Made by a program: the position numbers and the translations under genes. Under the pieces are notes generated by a model that searched no databases, was not told the DNA's origin, and saw only the letters and a list, made by a program, of their open reading frames with translations. Shown one piece after another: positions 1-6,467 of a stretch of DNA of 12,395 nt (its first letter is position 1; every line of letters starts with the position of its first letter). Source of the stretch: an uncultured Comamonadaceae bacterium (lineage in GTDB: Bacteria; Pseudomonadota; Gammaproteobacteria; Burkholderiales; Burkholderiaceae); the NCBI GenBank assembly GCA_946482595.1, contig CAMLSD010000122.1:1-12395 (forward strand). The letters run 5' to 3'.

Positions 1-95
1 TCGGGCAGCCACGCCCCGATGCACTGCGCCGGCAGGGCGCGGGTGATGGCCACGTCGAGCAGGTGGCGCAGGAAGGTCACGGGATTGATGTCCAT
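1..95 (-). CDS. Glycerate 2-kinase-like protein, N-terminal fragment (partial)
   Basis: This is the 5' end of a minus-strand gene that runs off the window edge. The reading frame starts at an ATG at 95-93 and stays open to base 1, giving 31 residues that begin MDINPVTFLRHLLDVAITRA. A GGAG ribosome binding site lies at 106-103, seven bases before the ATG. The pattern (D/N-P-x-x-FLRxLLDVAI, then an alanine-rich stretch ending in WLP) resembles the start of the MOFRL-family glycerate 2-kinases (TtuD/GckA type). Those enzymes phosphorylate glycerate in the glyoxylate/tartrate salvage route. The call rests on recall of the N-terminal pattern only, because the catalytic part is outside the window. 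The gene is divergent from the SulP transporter at 229. Confidence 0.5.
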   Translation of the reverse strand, partial: MDINPVTFLRHLLDVAITRALPAQCIGAWLP

Positions 96-139
96 CAAGG
101 GGCTCCGCTCGTGGGCATGGAAGATGCAACGAGCCTGGT

Positions 140-160
140 GTCGTGCGTTGGAAGCACGAC
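140..160. repeat. 7-bp inverted repeat in the divergent promoter region
   Basis: GTCGTGC (140-146) and GCACGAC (154-160) form a perfect inverted repeat with a 7-base spacer. The half-site GCACGAC occurs again at 183-189. The repeat sits in the 133-base gap between the divergent glycerate kinase-like gene (start 95) and the SulP transporter (start 229), where a transcription factor operator would be expected. A weak -10-like CAGAAT lies at 199-204 on the plus strand, without a convincing -35. Seen: the repeat. Inferred: operator function. Confidence 0.35.
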
Positions 161-228
161 CTTACCAGCCCGGCGGGTCACGGCACGACAGGGACTGCCA
201 GAATGCCGGGGCAGACCAAGGGAGACGC

Positions 229-1944
229 ATGGGGATCAGGTTGCCTGCCGGGCTGGAGCTCGCCCGCTTTCGGCCGAGGCTGTGGAGTGCCTGCCGCAGC
301 TACGACCGCCATCAGCTGGCGGCCGACGTGTCGGCCGGCCTGACGGTGGGCATCGTGGCCCTGCCGCTGGCCATGGCGTTTGCGATCGCCTCGGGCGTCA
401 AGCCGGAACAGGGCATCTTCACCGCGATCATCGCGGGCTTCCTGATCTCGGCGCTGGGCGGATCGAACGTGCAGATCGGCGGCCCGGCCGGCGCCTTCAT
501 CGTCATCGTCTACGGCATCGTGCAGCGCTACGGCCTGGGCAACCTGCTCATCGCCACGGTGCTTGCCGGCGGCCTGCTGTTCCTGATGGGATGGTTGAAG
601 CTCGGGGTGCTGGTGCGCTACATCCCGGTGACGATCGTCATCGGCTTCACCAACGGCATTGCGGTGCTGATCGCGCTGTCGCAGGTGAAGGACCTGCTGG
701 GCCTGTCGATCGATCGTCTGCCCGCCGACTTCTTCAGCCAGCTGCGCGCGCTGTGGGCACATGCCGACACCTTCAACCCGCTTGCGCTGGCCGTGGGCCT
801 GGCCTGCCTGGCCGTGGTGGTGGCCTGGCCGAAGCTGTACGCCCTGCCTGTGCAGGCGCACACCGGACTGCAGCGGCTGGCGATGATCGTGGCACGCCTG
901 CCCGGCACCATCGTGGCGCTGGGCCTGGCCACGGCGGCAACCGCCGTGCTGTCGCTGCCGCTGGAGACGATCGGTTCACGCTTCGGCGGGATCCCGCAGG
1001 GGCTGCCCTCGTTCGACATGCCGGACTTCTCATGGGATGGCGCGCGGCAGCTGGTCATCCCGACACTGACGATCGCCTTGCTCGGCGCGATCGAATCGCT
1101 GCTGTGCGCCCGGGTGGCCGACAACATGATCGATGCGCCACGCCATGACCCGAATCAGGAGCTGATGGCCCAGGGCGTGGCCAATGTGGTGACGCCATTC
1201 TTTGGCGGCATCCCGGCCACCGGCACGATCGCCAGAACGGTCACCAACGTGCGCTCGGGCGCGCGCACGCCGGTGGCCGGGATCGTTCACGCGCTGACGC
1301 TGCTGACCATCGTGCTGGTGGCCGCACCGCTGGCCGCGCATGTACCGCTGGCGGCCCTGGCGGGCATCCTGCTGTTCGTGGCCTGGAACATGGGCGAGTG
1401 GCGGGAGTTCGCCCGGCTGCGCCAGTTCTCGATTCCCTACCGCATCCTGCTGGTCGGCACGTTTGCGCTCACGGTGATCTTCGACCTCACCGTGGCGGTC
1501 GAAGTGGGCCTGGTGCTGGCCTGCGTGTTCTTCATCTACCGCATGAGCACGCTGTTTCGCATCGAACCCCTGGCGGCGGCCGCAGCACCGGCGGGTGTGG
1601 TGGTGCTCAGGCTGTATGGCGCGCTGTTTTTCGGGGCGGTGGCCAAGGTCGAGGCTGCGGGTGCGGCCGTCACCGACGGCACCCGGGTGCTGGTGCTGGA
1701 GATGCACCGGCTGATCTCGATCGACACGACCGGGCTGGACGCCCTGGAGCAACTGCACCGCGACCTGCATCGCCGTGGCGTGCGGCTGATGCTGTGCGAC
1801 CTGAACGAACAGCCGCTGGGGCTGATGCACCGCTCGGGCTTCCTGGCCACGCTCGGAGAGGCGAACGTGGCCCGCACCCTGGACGACGCACTGCAGGCCT
1901 GCCAGGCCGGGGGTGACGAACCGGCGCAGGCCGTGCCGGCCTGA
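229..1944 (+). CDS. SulP family anion transporter with C-terminal STAS domain
   Basis: This is an inner-membrane permease of the SulP/SLC26 family, which moves sulfate, bicarbonate or dicarboxylates; the sequence does not settle the substrate. The product is 571 residues. The SulP signature appears at residues 32-56 (core LTVGIVALPLAMAFAIASG), followed by GGPAGAF at 84-90 and a run of hydrophobic segments to about residue 430. A cytoplasmic STAS domain follows, with the typical IDTTG core around D499-G502. I chose the ATG at 229 because AAGGGAG (218-224) precedes it and the protein then begins just before the conserved region. The frame is open upstream to base 19, but that part lies in the intergenic region and overlaps the divergent gene. 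It is convergent with the thioesterase. No carbonic anhydrase domain or sulfate-assimilation gene adjoins it, so context gives no substrate clue. Confidence 0.92.
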   Translation: MGIRLPAGLELARFRPRLWSACRSYDRHQLAADVSAGLTVGIVALPLAMAFAIASGVKPEQGIFTAIIAGFLISALGGSNVQIGGPAGAFIVIVYGIVQRYGLGNLLIATVLAGGLLFLMGWLKLGVLVRYIPVTIVIGFTNGIAVLIALSQVKDLLGLSIDRLPADFFSQLRALWAHADTFNPLALAVGLACLAVVVAWPKLYALPVQAHTGLQRLAMIVARLPGTIVALGLATAATAVLSLPLETIGSRFGGIPQGLPSFDMPDFSWDGARQLVIPTLTIALLGAIESLLCARVADNMIDAPRHDPNQELMAQGVANVVTPFFGGIPATGTIARTVTNVRSGARTPVAGIVHALTLLTIVLVAAPLAAHVPLAALAGILLFVAWNMGEWREFARLRQFSIPYRILLVGTFALTVIFDLTVAVEVGLVLACVFFIYRMSTLFRIEPLAAAAAPAGVVVLRLYGALFFGAVAKVEAAGAAVTDGTRVLVLEMHRLISIDTTGLDALEQLHRDLHRRGVRLMLCDLNEQPLGLMHRSGFLATLGEANVARTLDDALQACQAGGDEPAQAVPA

Positions 1945-1948
1945 GAGT

Positions 1949-1982
1949 GGTCGCTCGGGTCGGTCGCTCGGGTCGGTCGCTC
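1949..1982. repeat. 13-bp tandem repeat, about 2.6 copies
   Basis: GGTCGCTCGGGTC occurs at 1949-1961 and 1962-1974, and a third partial copy GGTCGCTC runs from 1975 to 1982. It fills most of the 49-base gap between the convergent SulP and thioesterase genes. I see no conventional hairpin terminator there. Such short direct repeats may vary in copy number by slippage. Confidence 0.8.
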
Positions 1983-1993
1983 TGGCTGATCGT

Positions 1994-2422
1994 TCAGGCC
2001 GGCGCCTCGCACATCGCCCGGATGTCCGGTGGCACCACCACCGCACGGATCGCATGCGGATCCGTCCCGGTGCGCTGCGCGAACACACGGACCTCCTCGC
2101 ATTCACACAGCAGATCGCCGTCGCGCAGGATGCGGTGACGCATCACGAAGCTCTTGCCGCGCCATTCGGTGATGGACGTCTCGACCACGATCTCGTCGCC
2201 GTAGCTCGCGGGCTTGACGAAACGCGCCTGCGTGTCGACCAGCGGCGTGCCGATGATGCCGGTGGTCTTTTCAAGCTCCTTCCAGGTGGGTACACCACAG
2301 GCAATGAAAAACCGCCGGGAGCCGGCATCGAACCAACGGAAGAAGTTCGGAAACCAGACGATGCCGGCGGGGTCGCAGTCGCCAAACTCGACATGGATGG
2401 GCAGGGTGTGGATGCGGGTCAT
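1994..2422 (-). CDS. Acyl-CoA thioesterase, 4-hydroxybenzoyl-CoA thioesterase type
   Basis: A 142-residue single-domain hot-dog thioesterase that hydrolyses an acyl- or aroyl-CoA to the free acid and CoA. The N-terminal block VEFGDCDPAGIVWFPNF (residues 11-27) matches, as I recall it, the block in the 4-hydroxybenzoyl-CoA thioesterase of Pseudomonas sp. CBS3, with the catalytic aspartate at the same position, D17. The later EWRGKSF and EEVRVFA blocks also correspond, and the family length is about 141 residues. A hot-dog enzyme of this size normally works as a homotetramer in the cytosol. It lies 71 bases downstream of the CYTH-CHAD gene on the same strand, so co-transcription is possible. 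No dehalogenase, benzoate-CoA ligase or Tol-Pal gene adjoins it, so the true substrate is open; broad aromatic or short-chain acyl-CoA activity is equally likely. Confidence 0.88.
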   Translation of the reverse strand: MTRIHTLPIHVEFGDCDPAGIVWFPNFFRWFDAGSRRFFIACGVPTWKELEKTTGIIGTPLVDTQARFVKPASYGDEIVVETSITEWRGKSFVMRHRILRDGDLLCECEEVRVFAQRTGTDPHAIRAVVVPPDIRAMCEAPA

Positions 2423-2493
2423 GAGGCGCCTTCAGTCTGAAACGAGGTGCACTGTGCCACGGGCCCGCCGCCAGGCCAGGTGGGGCGTGCCGC

Positions 2494-3996
2494 TCACGGC
2501 CAGAAGACCGGGGCCTTGGCCAGCCTGACCAGGCACCGGTGACAGGGCGTCAGCACGGTCTGCCGCCGTCCGGCCAGCCAGCCGCGCGCATACCAGGCGG
2601 CAGGGTCGTCCAGTTCACGTAACAGGACGTCGGCCATGCACAGGTCATTGAACTGGCCAAACGCCTCCTGTGCGTCGGCCAGCCGGGTGAGGTAGCGCTT
2701 CACCCGCTTGCGGGGATAAAGCGACCCCATGAAATCGACGGCATAACGCAACTGCTTGATCCGCTTGCGCAAGGCATGGCGGCTTTTGTCGTCCAGCTGC
2801 CAGAAGTGGTCGGCCTCGCGCGTCACGGCCTTGTGCCAGCGGCGGATGCGCCGTGTGGCCAGTTGCTGCAAGGTCGGCTCGCTGCCGACACGCTGCGCGT
2901 CGGCCGGCTGAGCGTCGCCTGACGCGCCCTCATCGTGTGCACAGGCCAGCAGGTCCAGCCAGAGGGCCTGAGCGGCCGCACCTCGCAGCACCTGGGCCGG
3001 GTCGGGCGCCGCCGGGGCGGCATGCCACGGCACCGGCGGCATGCCCACGGCGGCGAGCACCGGGCCGATCATCTCGGAGGCCACATCAAGGTCGCGGCTG
3101 CCGCCCAGCTGGCTGAACACGGCCGCCGCTGCGGACGCCAGGCCTTCGGGGACCGTCACGCCGGGCCAGCCATCGAACAGGCGGATCGCCGAGCGCAGAC
3201 GGCGCAAGCCCACGCGCAGCTGGTGCACCTGCTCCATGCGGTGGGGTTGCGAGGTGTCGGCCGCCCCTGGGGAGCTCAGCTCGCTCTGCAGCGTCAGCAT
3301 CGGCCCGAGCAGGCTGCGCAACACCGCCTGCCATGCTTGGCTGGCGGTCCACTCGGGCTGGAGCACCGGGTTCGTGCCACGCACCGCGGGCACCGACACG
3401 ATCCCGCGCGAGAGGCGATCACCCGCCTCGGCCTTGGATCGTACGTCCAGCCACAGCCCGTGGCGCTGCACCCAGCGCCGCGCGACATCGATCACTGCCA
3501 GCGGACTGCCCGAGACCGATTCGACCTCCAGCTCGCACACCGGCAGGCGGCGCTCGCCGCTGAGGATCCAGCCGGTGTCGAGCGCCAGCTCGACCGTGCC
3601 ACGTCGGCTGCGGACCCGCCGGGTGCTGCGGTGCACGTCGGTGCGATACATCTCCCGCAACGGGGCACCATTGGCCAGCAGCAAGCGCAGGCTTTCACCG
3701 CCGGGGGTGCCGTCGTGGCGGGCGGGGTCGGCCGCGAGATCGGCGTCAGCATCCAGCTCGACGTTGTGCTCGAACCGGGTGAGCATGCCGTCCAGGGCGG
3801 CCTTGAGCGTCTGCACGCATCGCGGCCCCTCGCGGCGCACCCGCAGGGCCATGCGCGCAGCGGCAAGTCGGCGGTCGTCGGTGTCGACATACGCAGCCTG
3901 CAGGTGCACGTGCTGCACCGGGGCGCGCTCGAGTTCGGCCCGCACGGCGTTCAGCCGGTCGGGGGGGATCTGCAACTTGATCTCGAGTTCCTGCAC
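2494..3996 (-). CDS. CYTH and CHAD domain protein (triphosphatase / polyphosphate-associated)
   Basis: A 500-residue two-domain protein with the same architecture as E. coli YgiF. The N-terminal CYTH domain opens with the ExExK signature (E3, E5, K7 in MQELEIKLQI) and covers roughly residues 1-205; such domains hydrolyse inorganic triphosphate with divalent metal. The C-terminal CHAD domain (about 225-500) has the conserved histidine/basic helices HQLRVGLRRLRSAIRLF (from H258) and HALRKRIKQLRYAV (from H407), which are linked to polyphosphate binding. The start is a GTG at 3996-3994 just before the ExExK motif, without a strong ribosome binding site. The frame stays open a further 148 codons upstream, but that stretch is antisense to the gene at 4103 and looks like a shadow. 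The family call is secure; triphosphatase activity is inferred. Confidence 0.9.
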   Translation of the reverse strand: MQELEIKLQIPPDRLNAVRAELERAPVQHVHLQAAYVDTDDRRLAAARMALRVRREGPRCVQTLKAALDGMLTRFEHNVELDADADLAADPARHDGTPGGESLRLLLANGAPLREMYRTDVHRSTRRVRSRRGTVELALDTGWILSGERRLPVCELEVESVSGSPLAVIDVARRWVQRHGLWLDVRSKAEAGDRLSRGIVSVPAVRGTNPVLQPEWTASQAWQAVLRSLLGPMLTLQSELSSPGAADTSQPHRMEQVHQLRVGLRRLRSAIRLFDGWPGVTVPEGLASAAAAVFSQLGGSRDLDVASEMIGPVLAAVGMPPVPWHAAPAAPDPAQVLRGAAAQALWLDLLACAHDEGASGDAQPADAQRVGSEPTLQQLATRRIRRWHKAVTREADHFWQLDDKSRHALRKRIKQLRYAVDFMGSLYPRKRVKRYLTRLADAQEAFGQFNDLCMADVLLRELDDPAAWYARGWLAGRRQTVLTPCHRCLVRLAKAPVFWP

Positions 3997-4019
3997 GATA
4001 GGGATCCGTTCCGTTCTGT

Positions 4020-4042
4020 CACTCCCCTGCCAGGGGGGAGTG
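4020..4042. repeat. Hairpin-forming inverted repeat between divergent genes
   Basis: CACTCCCC (4020-4027) and GGGGAGTG (4035-4042) pair perfectly across a 7-base loop. The repeat lies in the 106-base gap between the divergent CYTH-CHAD gene (start 3996) and the unknown gene at 4103. If transcription of the minus gene starts upstream of it, the hairpin would fall in its 5' leader. It could also be an operator or a dispersed GC-rich repeat. A weak -10-like GACAAT at 4062-4067 faces the plus-strand gene. Confidence 0.45.
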
Positions 4043-4102
4043 TGGCGGTCGGGCCAGCCGCGACAATAGGGCCCGAACTGCACAACCCGATCATCCAGCA
4101 CC

Positions 4103-4768
4103 GTGGGACTGCTCGACGACCTCAGACGCCAGGCGCAGGCCCGGCAGAACCAGCAAGAACGTGACCAGGCCTCGCTGGCCCGCAATGCGTCCCTGGTGGA
4201 GGCCGCCTGCCGCACCGCCTTCCAGTACTGGCTCGAGCTGGCCCGCCAGCTCAACATCCTGGAGCCGAGCACCAAGGTACGCCACGCCCTGGACGCCCGC
4301 CATGTGTTCGAGGCCCTGCCGATGCGGGAGTTTCGTGTGGATGCGCGCCGCCAGAGCCTGGTGGGCCAGCCCCTGCACGAACACGTGCAGATCCTGTGCA
4401 CGCTCGCATCCGGGCGCGAGCTGGTGCTGACCAAGGACATGCCACCCGAGATCGAGCGGCTCGAATCCCGGCTGCACGCCGCCAGCGTGCCGTTTCACCA
4501 CGAGATCGTGCGCGATGCCGAATCAGGCCGGTATCTGCACCACCGCTATGAATTCACGGCCGACTTCACCGCAAGCGTGAAGATGCTGCCCCTGCACGAA
4601 GACGGTGTGGTGCACTTCCAGGTGCTGAACTTCGAGGGTTTCGACAGCCTGCTCTTCGAGGTGCCGGCCTTTGAGGTCAACCAGGTGCTGCTCGACGAAC
4701 TGGCCCGGCTGATGCTGGGTGAGCCCAACCGGCTCGTCGGCATGGGCCGGGTGCTGCGGCGCGGCTGA
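4103..4768 (+). CDS. Conserved-looking protein of unknown function, 221 residues
   Basis: I do not recognise this protein as a named family. It starts at a GTG (4103) and reads MGLLDDLRRQAQARQNQQER. The first 35 or so residues are a charged, glutamine-rich helix that could form a short coiled coil. A more hydrophobic helix follows (FQYWLELARQLNIL, about residues 40-53), then a mixed alpha/beta body. The body includes a stretch around LHHRYEFTADFTASVKMLPL and a C-terminal acidic, hydrophobic helix before GRVLRRG. There is no signal peptide or membrane segment, so it should be cytosolic. Coding character is supported by full length, a sensible N terminus and base use like its neighbours. It is divergent from the CYTH-CHAD gene and convergent with the lipoprotein gene. 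No clear Shine-Dalgarno sequence precedes the GTG. Confidence 0.75.
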   Translation: MGLLDDLRRQAQARQNQQERDQASLARNASLVEAACRTAFQYWLELARQLNILEPSTKVRHALDARHVFEALPMREFRVDARRQSLVGQPLHEHVQILCTLASGRELVLTKDMPPEIERLESRLHAASVPFHHEIVRDAESGRYLHHRYEFTADFTASVKMLPLHEDGVVHFQVLNFEGFDSLLFEVPAFEVNQVLLDELARLMLGEPNRLVGMGRVLRRG

Positions 4769-4783
4769 CCTGCGTGTGACCGT

Positions 4784-4798
4784 GGCCCGTGCCGGGCC
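4784..4798. terminator. Possible bidirectional terminator hairpin
   Basis: GGCCCG (4784-4789) and CGGGCC (4793-4798) pair across the 3-base loop TGC. The hairpin occupies the 30-base gap between the convergent unknown gene (ends 4768) and lipoprotein gene (ends 4799). There is no T-run on either side, so this is weak as an intrinsic terminator; position is the main argument. Confidence 0.35.
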
Positions 4799-5311
4799 TC
4801 AACCGCCCGGCGATGCCTGGCGTTCGTCGAGCTGGCTCTGGCTGCGCAGCACGCGCCCGTCCCGGTCGAACACCACGCTGAACACGCGCGACTCCTGGCC
4901 TTCCTGGTAGCGCCAGTCCCAGACCTCCTCCTGCTTGAGCTCGAAGGTCTGCGTGCGGGCCGGGCGGCCGAGCAGGCGTCGCACCTGGGCCTTGTCCAGG
5001 CCGGCGGTGACCTTGTCGAAATCGGCCTGCTTGAGCACCTGGCGCAGCGCCGACATCCGGCCGTCGGCACCGATGGTGATCATGTAGTTGCGCTGGCCCT
5101 CCGGCTGGCGGGGGTACTCCAGCGTGCGGCCACCGTCGGCCTCCGGGTAGACGGCGGCCGGCTCACCGAACTGGCGACGCACGTCGGCCTCGGTGGCCAC
5201 CCCTTCTTCCAGTTGCTCGATGCGCTGCGGATCGCAGGCGGCCAGCGACAGCGTCGCCGCGGCGGCGGCCGCCGCCAGCAGGACACGAAACCGCGATGGA
5301 GATGGCGTCAT
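4799..5311 (-). CDS. Lipoprotein with two BamE-like (SmpA/OmlA) repeats
   Basis: A 170-residue predicted lipoprotein. The start at 5311-5309 has a GGGGA ribosome binding site (5321-5317) five bases upstream. It gives a classic signal peptide: SRFR basic region, an alanine-rich hydrophobic core, and lipobox LAAC with the lipidated cysteine at C26. The mature part contains two similar modules. Each has a short helix ending in a G-(E/R)-P turn (FGEPAAVYPEAD and LGRPARTQTFEL) followed by beta strands ending in D-GR (IGADGRMSAL and FDRDGRVLRS). This pattern is seen in SmpA/OmlA proteins such as BamE, which normally carry one such unit, so this looks like an internal duplication. The residue after the lipid cysteine is Asp27, which in E. 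coli signals retention in the inner membrane. It is not obviously the true BamE, so no symbol is given. It is divergent from the DUF3460 gene. Confidence 0.82.
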   Translation of the reverse strand: MTPSPSRFRVLLAAAAAAATLSLAACDPQRIEQLEEGVATEADVRRQFGEPAAVYPEADGGRTLEYPRQPEGQRNYMITIGADGRMSALRQVLKQADFDKVTAGLDKAQVRRLLGRPARTQTFELKQEEVWDWRYQEGQESRVFSVVFDRDGRVLRSQSQLDERQASPGG

Positions 5312-5323
5312 GGTCGTCCCCGT

Positions 5324-5329
5324 TAAAAT
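5324..5329 (+). promoter_or_regulatory. Probable -10 box for DUF3460-scpA
   Basis: TAAAAT (five of six to the sigma-70 consensus) stands out in GC-rich sequence, 41 bases before the DUF3460 start at 5370. No good -35 is visible at the usual distance, where the sequence reads into the 5' end of the divergent lipoprotein gene. It is the likely promoter of the rightward DUF3460-scpA-FAD oxidoreductase unit. Confidence 0.45.
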
Positions 5330-5369
5330 CATGGTCTTCACTTTACCCGCCCCGTCGCGATTGACCGCC

Positions 5370-5579
5370 ATGCCGCTGTTCTGGAAGCCCTACAAGTCCG
5401 AGGTCACGCAGTTCATCGAGGAACTCAAGGCCCGCAAGCCCACGCTCGAAGCCGAACAACGCCAGGGCCGGGCCCTGCTCTGGGACCGGGACATCGATCG
5501 CCAGGCGCAGGCCGAATACGCGAAGGCGCGGGTCGCACAGCAGCCCTACGTCTACCAGACCAAGGGCCACGGGCAATAA
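5370..5579 (+). CDS. DUF3460 family protein
   Basis: A 69-residue protein of a small family that I know mainly from Burkholderiales and relatives, often next to scpA or pan genes. Visible family features are the Y-x-SE-x-TQFI start (residues 8-16), the EAEQRQGRALLWD block in the middle, and the C-terminal ARVAQQPYVYQ block. The length fits the family. No function is known. The sequence is hydrophilic, charged and without signal peptide, so it is probably a small cytosolic protein. The ATG at 5370 follows the -10 box at 5324 closely; no strong ribosome binding site is seen. It ends 21 bases before scpA and is likely co-transcribed with it. Confidence 0.85.
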   Translation: MPLFWKPYKSEVTQFIEELKARKPTLEAEQRQGRALLWDRDIDRQAQAEYAKARVAQQPYVYQTKGHGQ

Positions 5580-5600
5580 CGCCCGCTGCGATCGCTCATC

Positions 5601-6467
5601 GTGACGAACCAGGTGCTGGCGCCCGAGGTGCCTGAGGGCCAGGGCGTGCCCGCCCAGGCCGACGACGGCCTGCCCGACGTGGTCGACAGCGTGGCCGTGG
5701 CCCGTCTTTACGGGTCGCCGCTGTTTGCGCTGCCCCAGGACCTCTACATCCCGCCCGATGCGCTGGAAGTGTTCCTCGAAGCCTTCGAGGGGCCGCTGGA
5801 CCTGCTGCTCTATCTCATCCGCAAGCAGAACTTCAACATCCTCGACATCCCGCTGGCTGACGTCACGCGGCAGTACCTGAGCTACGTCGACCAGATCCGC
5901 AGCCGCAACCTCGAACTGGCGGCCGAGTACCTGCTGATGGCTGCGATGCTGATCGAGATCAAGTCGCGGATGCTGCTGCCGCCCAAGAAGACCGACGAGG
6001 GCCACGAACCCGAGGATCCGCGCGCCGAGCTGGTGCGCAGGCTGCTCGAGTACGAACAGATGAAGCTCGCGGCCGCCAAACTCGACCAGCTCCCGCTGCT
6101 GGGGCGCGACTTCCTGCGGGCCGAGGTCTACATCGAGCAGTCGCTCAAGCCGCGCTTCCCGGACGTGCACGTGAGCGAACTGCAGGAAGCCTGGGCCGAC
6201 ATCCTCAAGCGGGCCAAGCTGGTACAGCACCACAAGATCACCCGCGAGGAACTGTCGGTGCGCGAGCACATGAGCATCGTCCTGCGCACGCTGCAAGGGC
6301 GACGTTTTGTCGAGTTCGAGGAGCTGTTCGACCCCACGCGCGGCCCGCAGGTGCTGGTGGTGACCTTCATCGCGATGCTCGAACTGGCCCGCGAACGCCT
6401 GCTCGAGATCACCCAGGCCGAAGCCTTCGCACCGATCTACGTGCGCCTGGCCTACCAGCCGGCATGA
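5601..6467 (+). CDS. scpA: Segregation and condensation protein A (kleisin)
   Basis: A 288-residue ScpA. It is the kleisin subunit that bridges the SMC heads and recruits ScpB in the bacterial condensin complex, acting on the nucleoid in chromosome organisation and segregation. The kleisin N-terminal helices are clear: AFEGPLDLLLYLIRKQNFNI (residues 61-80) and AAEYLLMAAMLIEIKSRMLL (107-126). The C-terminal winged helix is the region from about 215 to 285 with FVEFEELF and VTFIAMLELARERL. The first 47 residues are a variable acidic tail. The start is a GTG at 5601 with no obvious Shine-Dalgarno sequence, so a somewhat later start is possible. Its TGA overlaps the ATG of the next gene. scpB is not in the window. 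Confidence 0.95.
   Translation: MTNQVLAPEVPEGQGVPAQADDGLPDVVDSVAVARLYGSPLFALPQDLYIPPDALEVFLEAFEGPLDLLLYLIRKQNFNILDIPLADVTRQYLSYVDQIRSRNLELAAEYLLMAAMLIEIKSRMLLPPKKTDEGHEPEDPRAELVRRLLEYEQMKLAAAKLDQLPLLGRDFLRAEVYIEQSLKPRFPDVHVSELQEAWADILKRAKLVQHHKITREELSVREHMSIVLRTLQGRRFVEFEELFDPTRGPQVLVVTFIAMLELARERLLEITQAEAFAPIYVRLAYQPA

Noticed and set aside
19..228. Upstream in-frame extension of the SulP gene (70 extra codons).
   Set aside because: It overlaps the divergent glycerate kinase-like gene, has no membrane-protein character, and a good ribosome binding site precedes the ATG at 229.
2935..4164. Long plus-strand open frame of 409 codons.
   Set aside because: It is antisense to the CYTH-CHAD gene and has low-complexity His/Gln/Arg composition typical of a shadow frame in GC-rich DNA.
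3997..4440. 148-codon N-terminal extension of the CYTH-CHAD gene.
   Set aside because: The stretch is rich in Arg, Ser and Trp, is antisense to the coding-like gene at 4103, and the CYTH ExExK motif begins just after the GTG at 3996.
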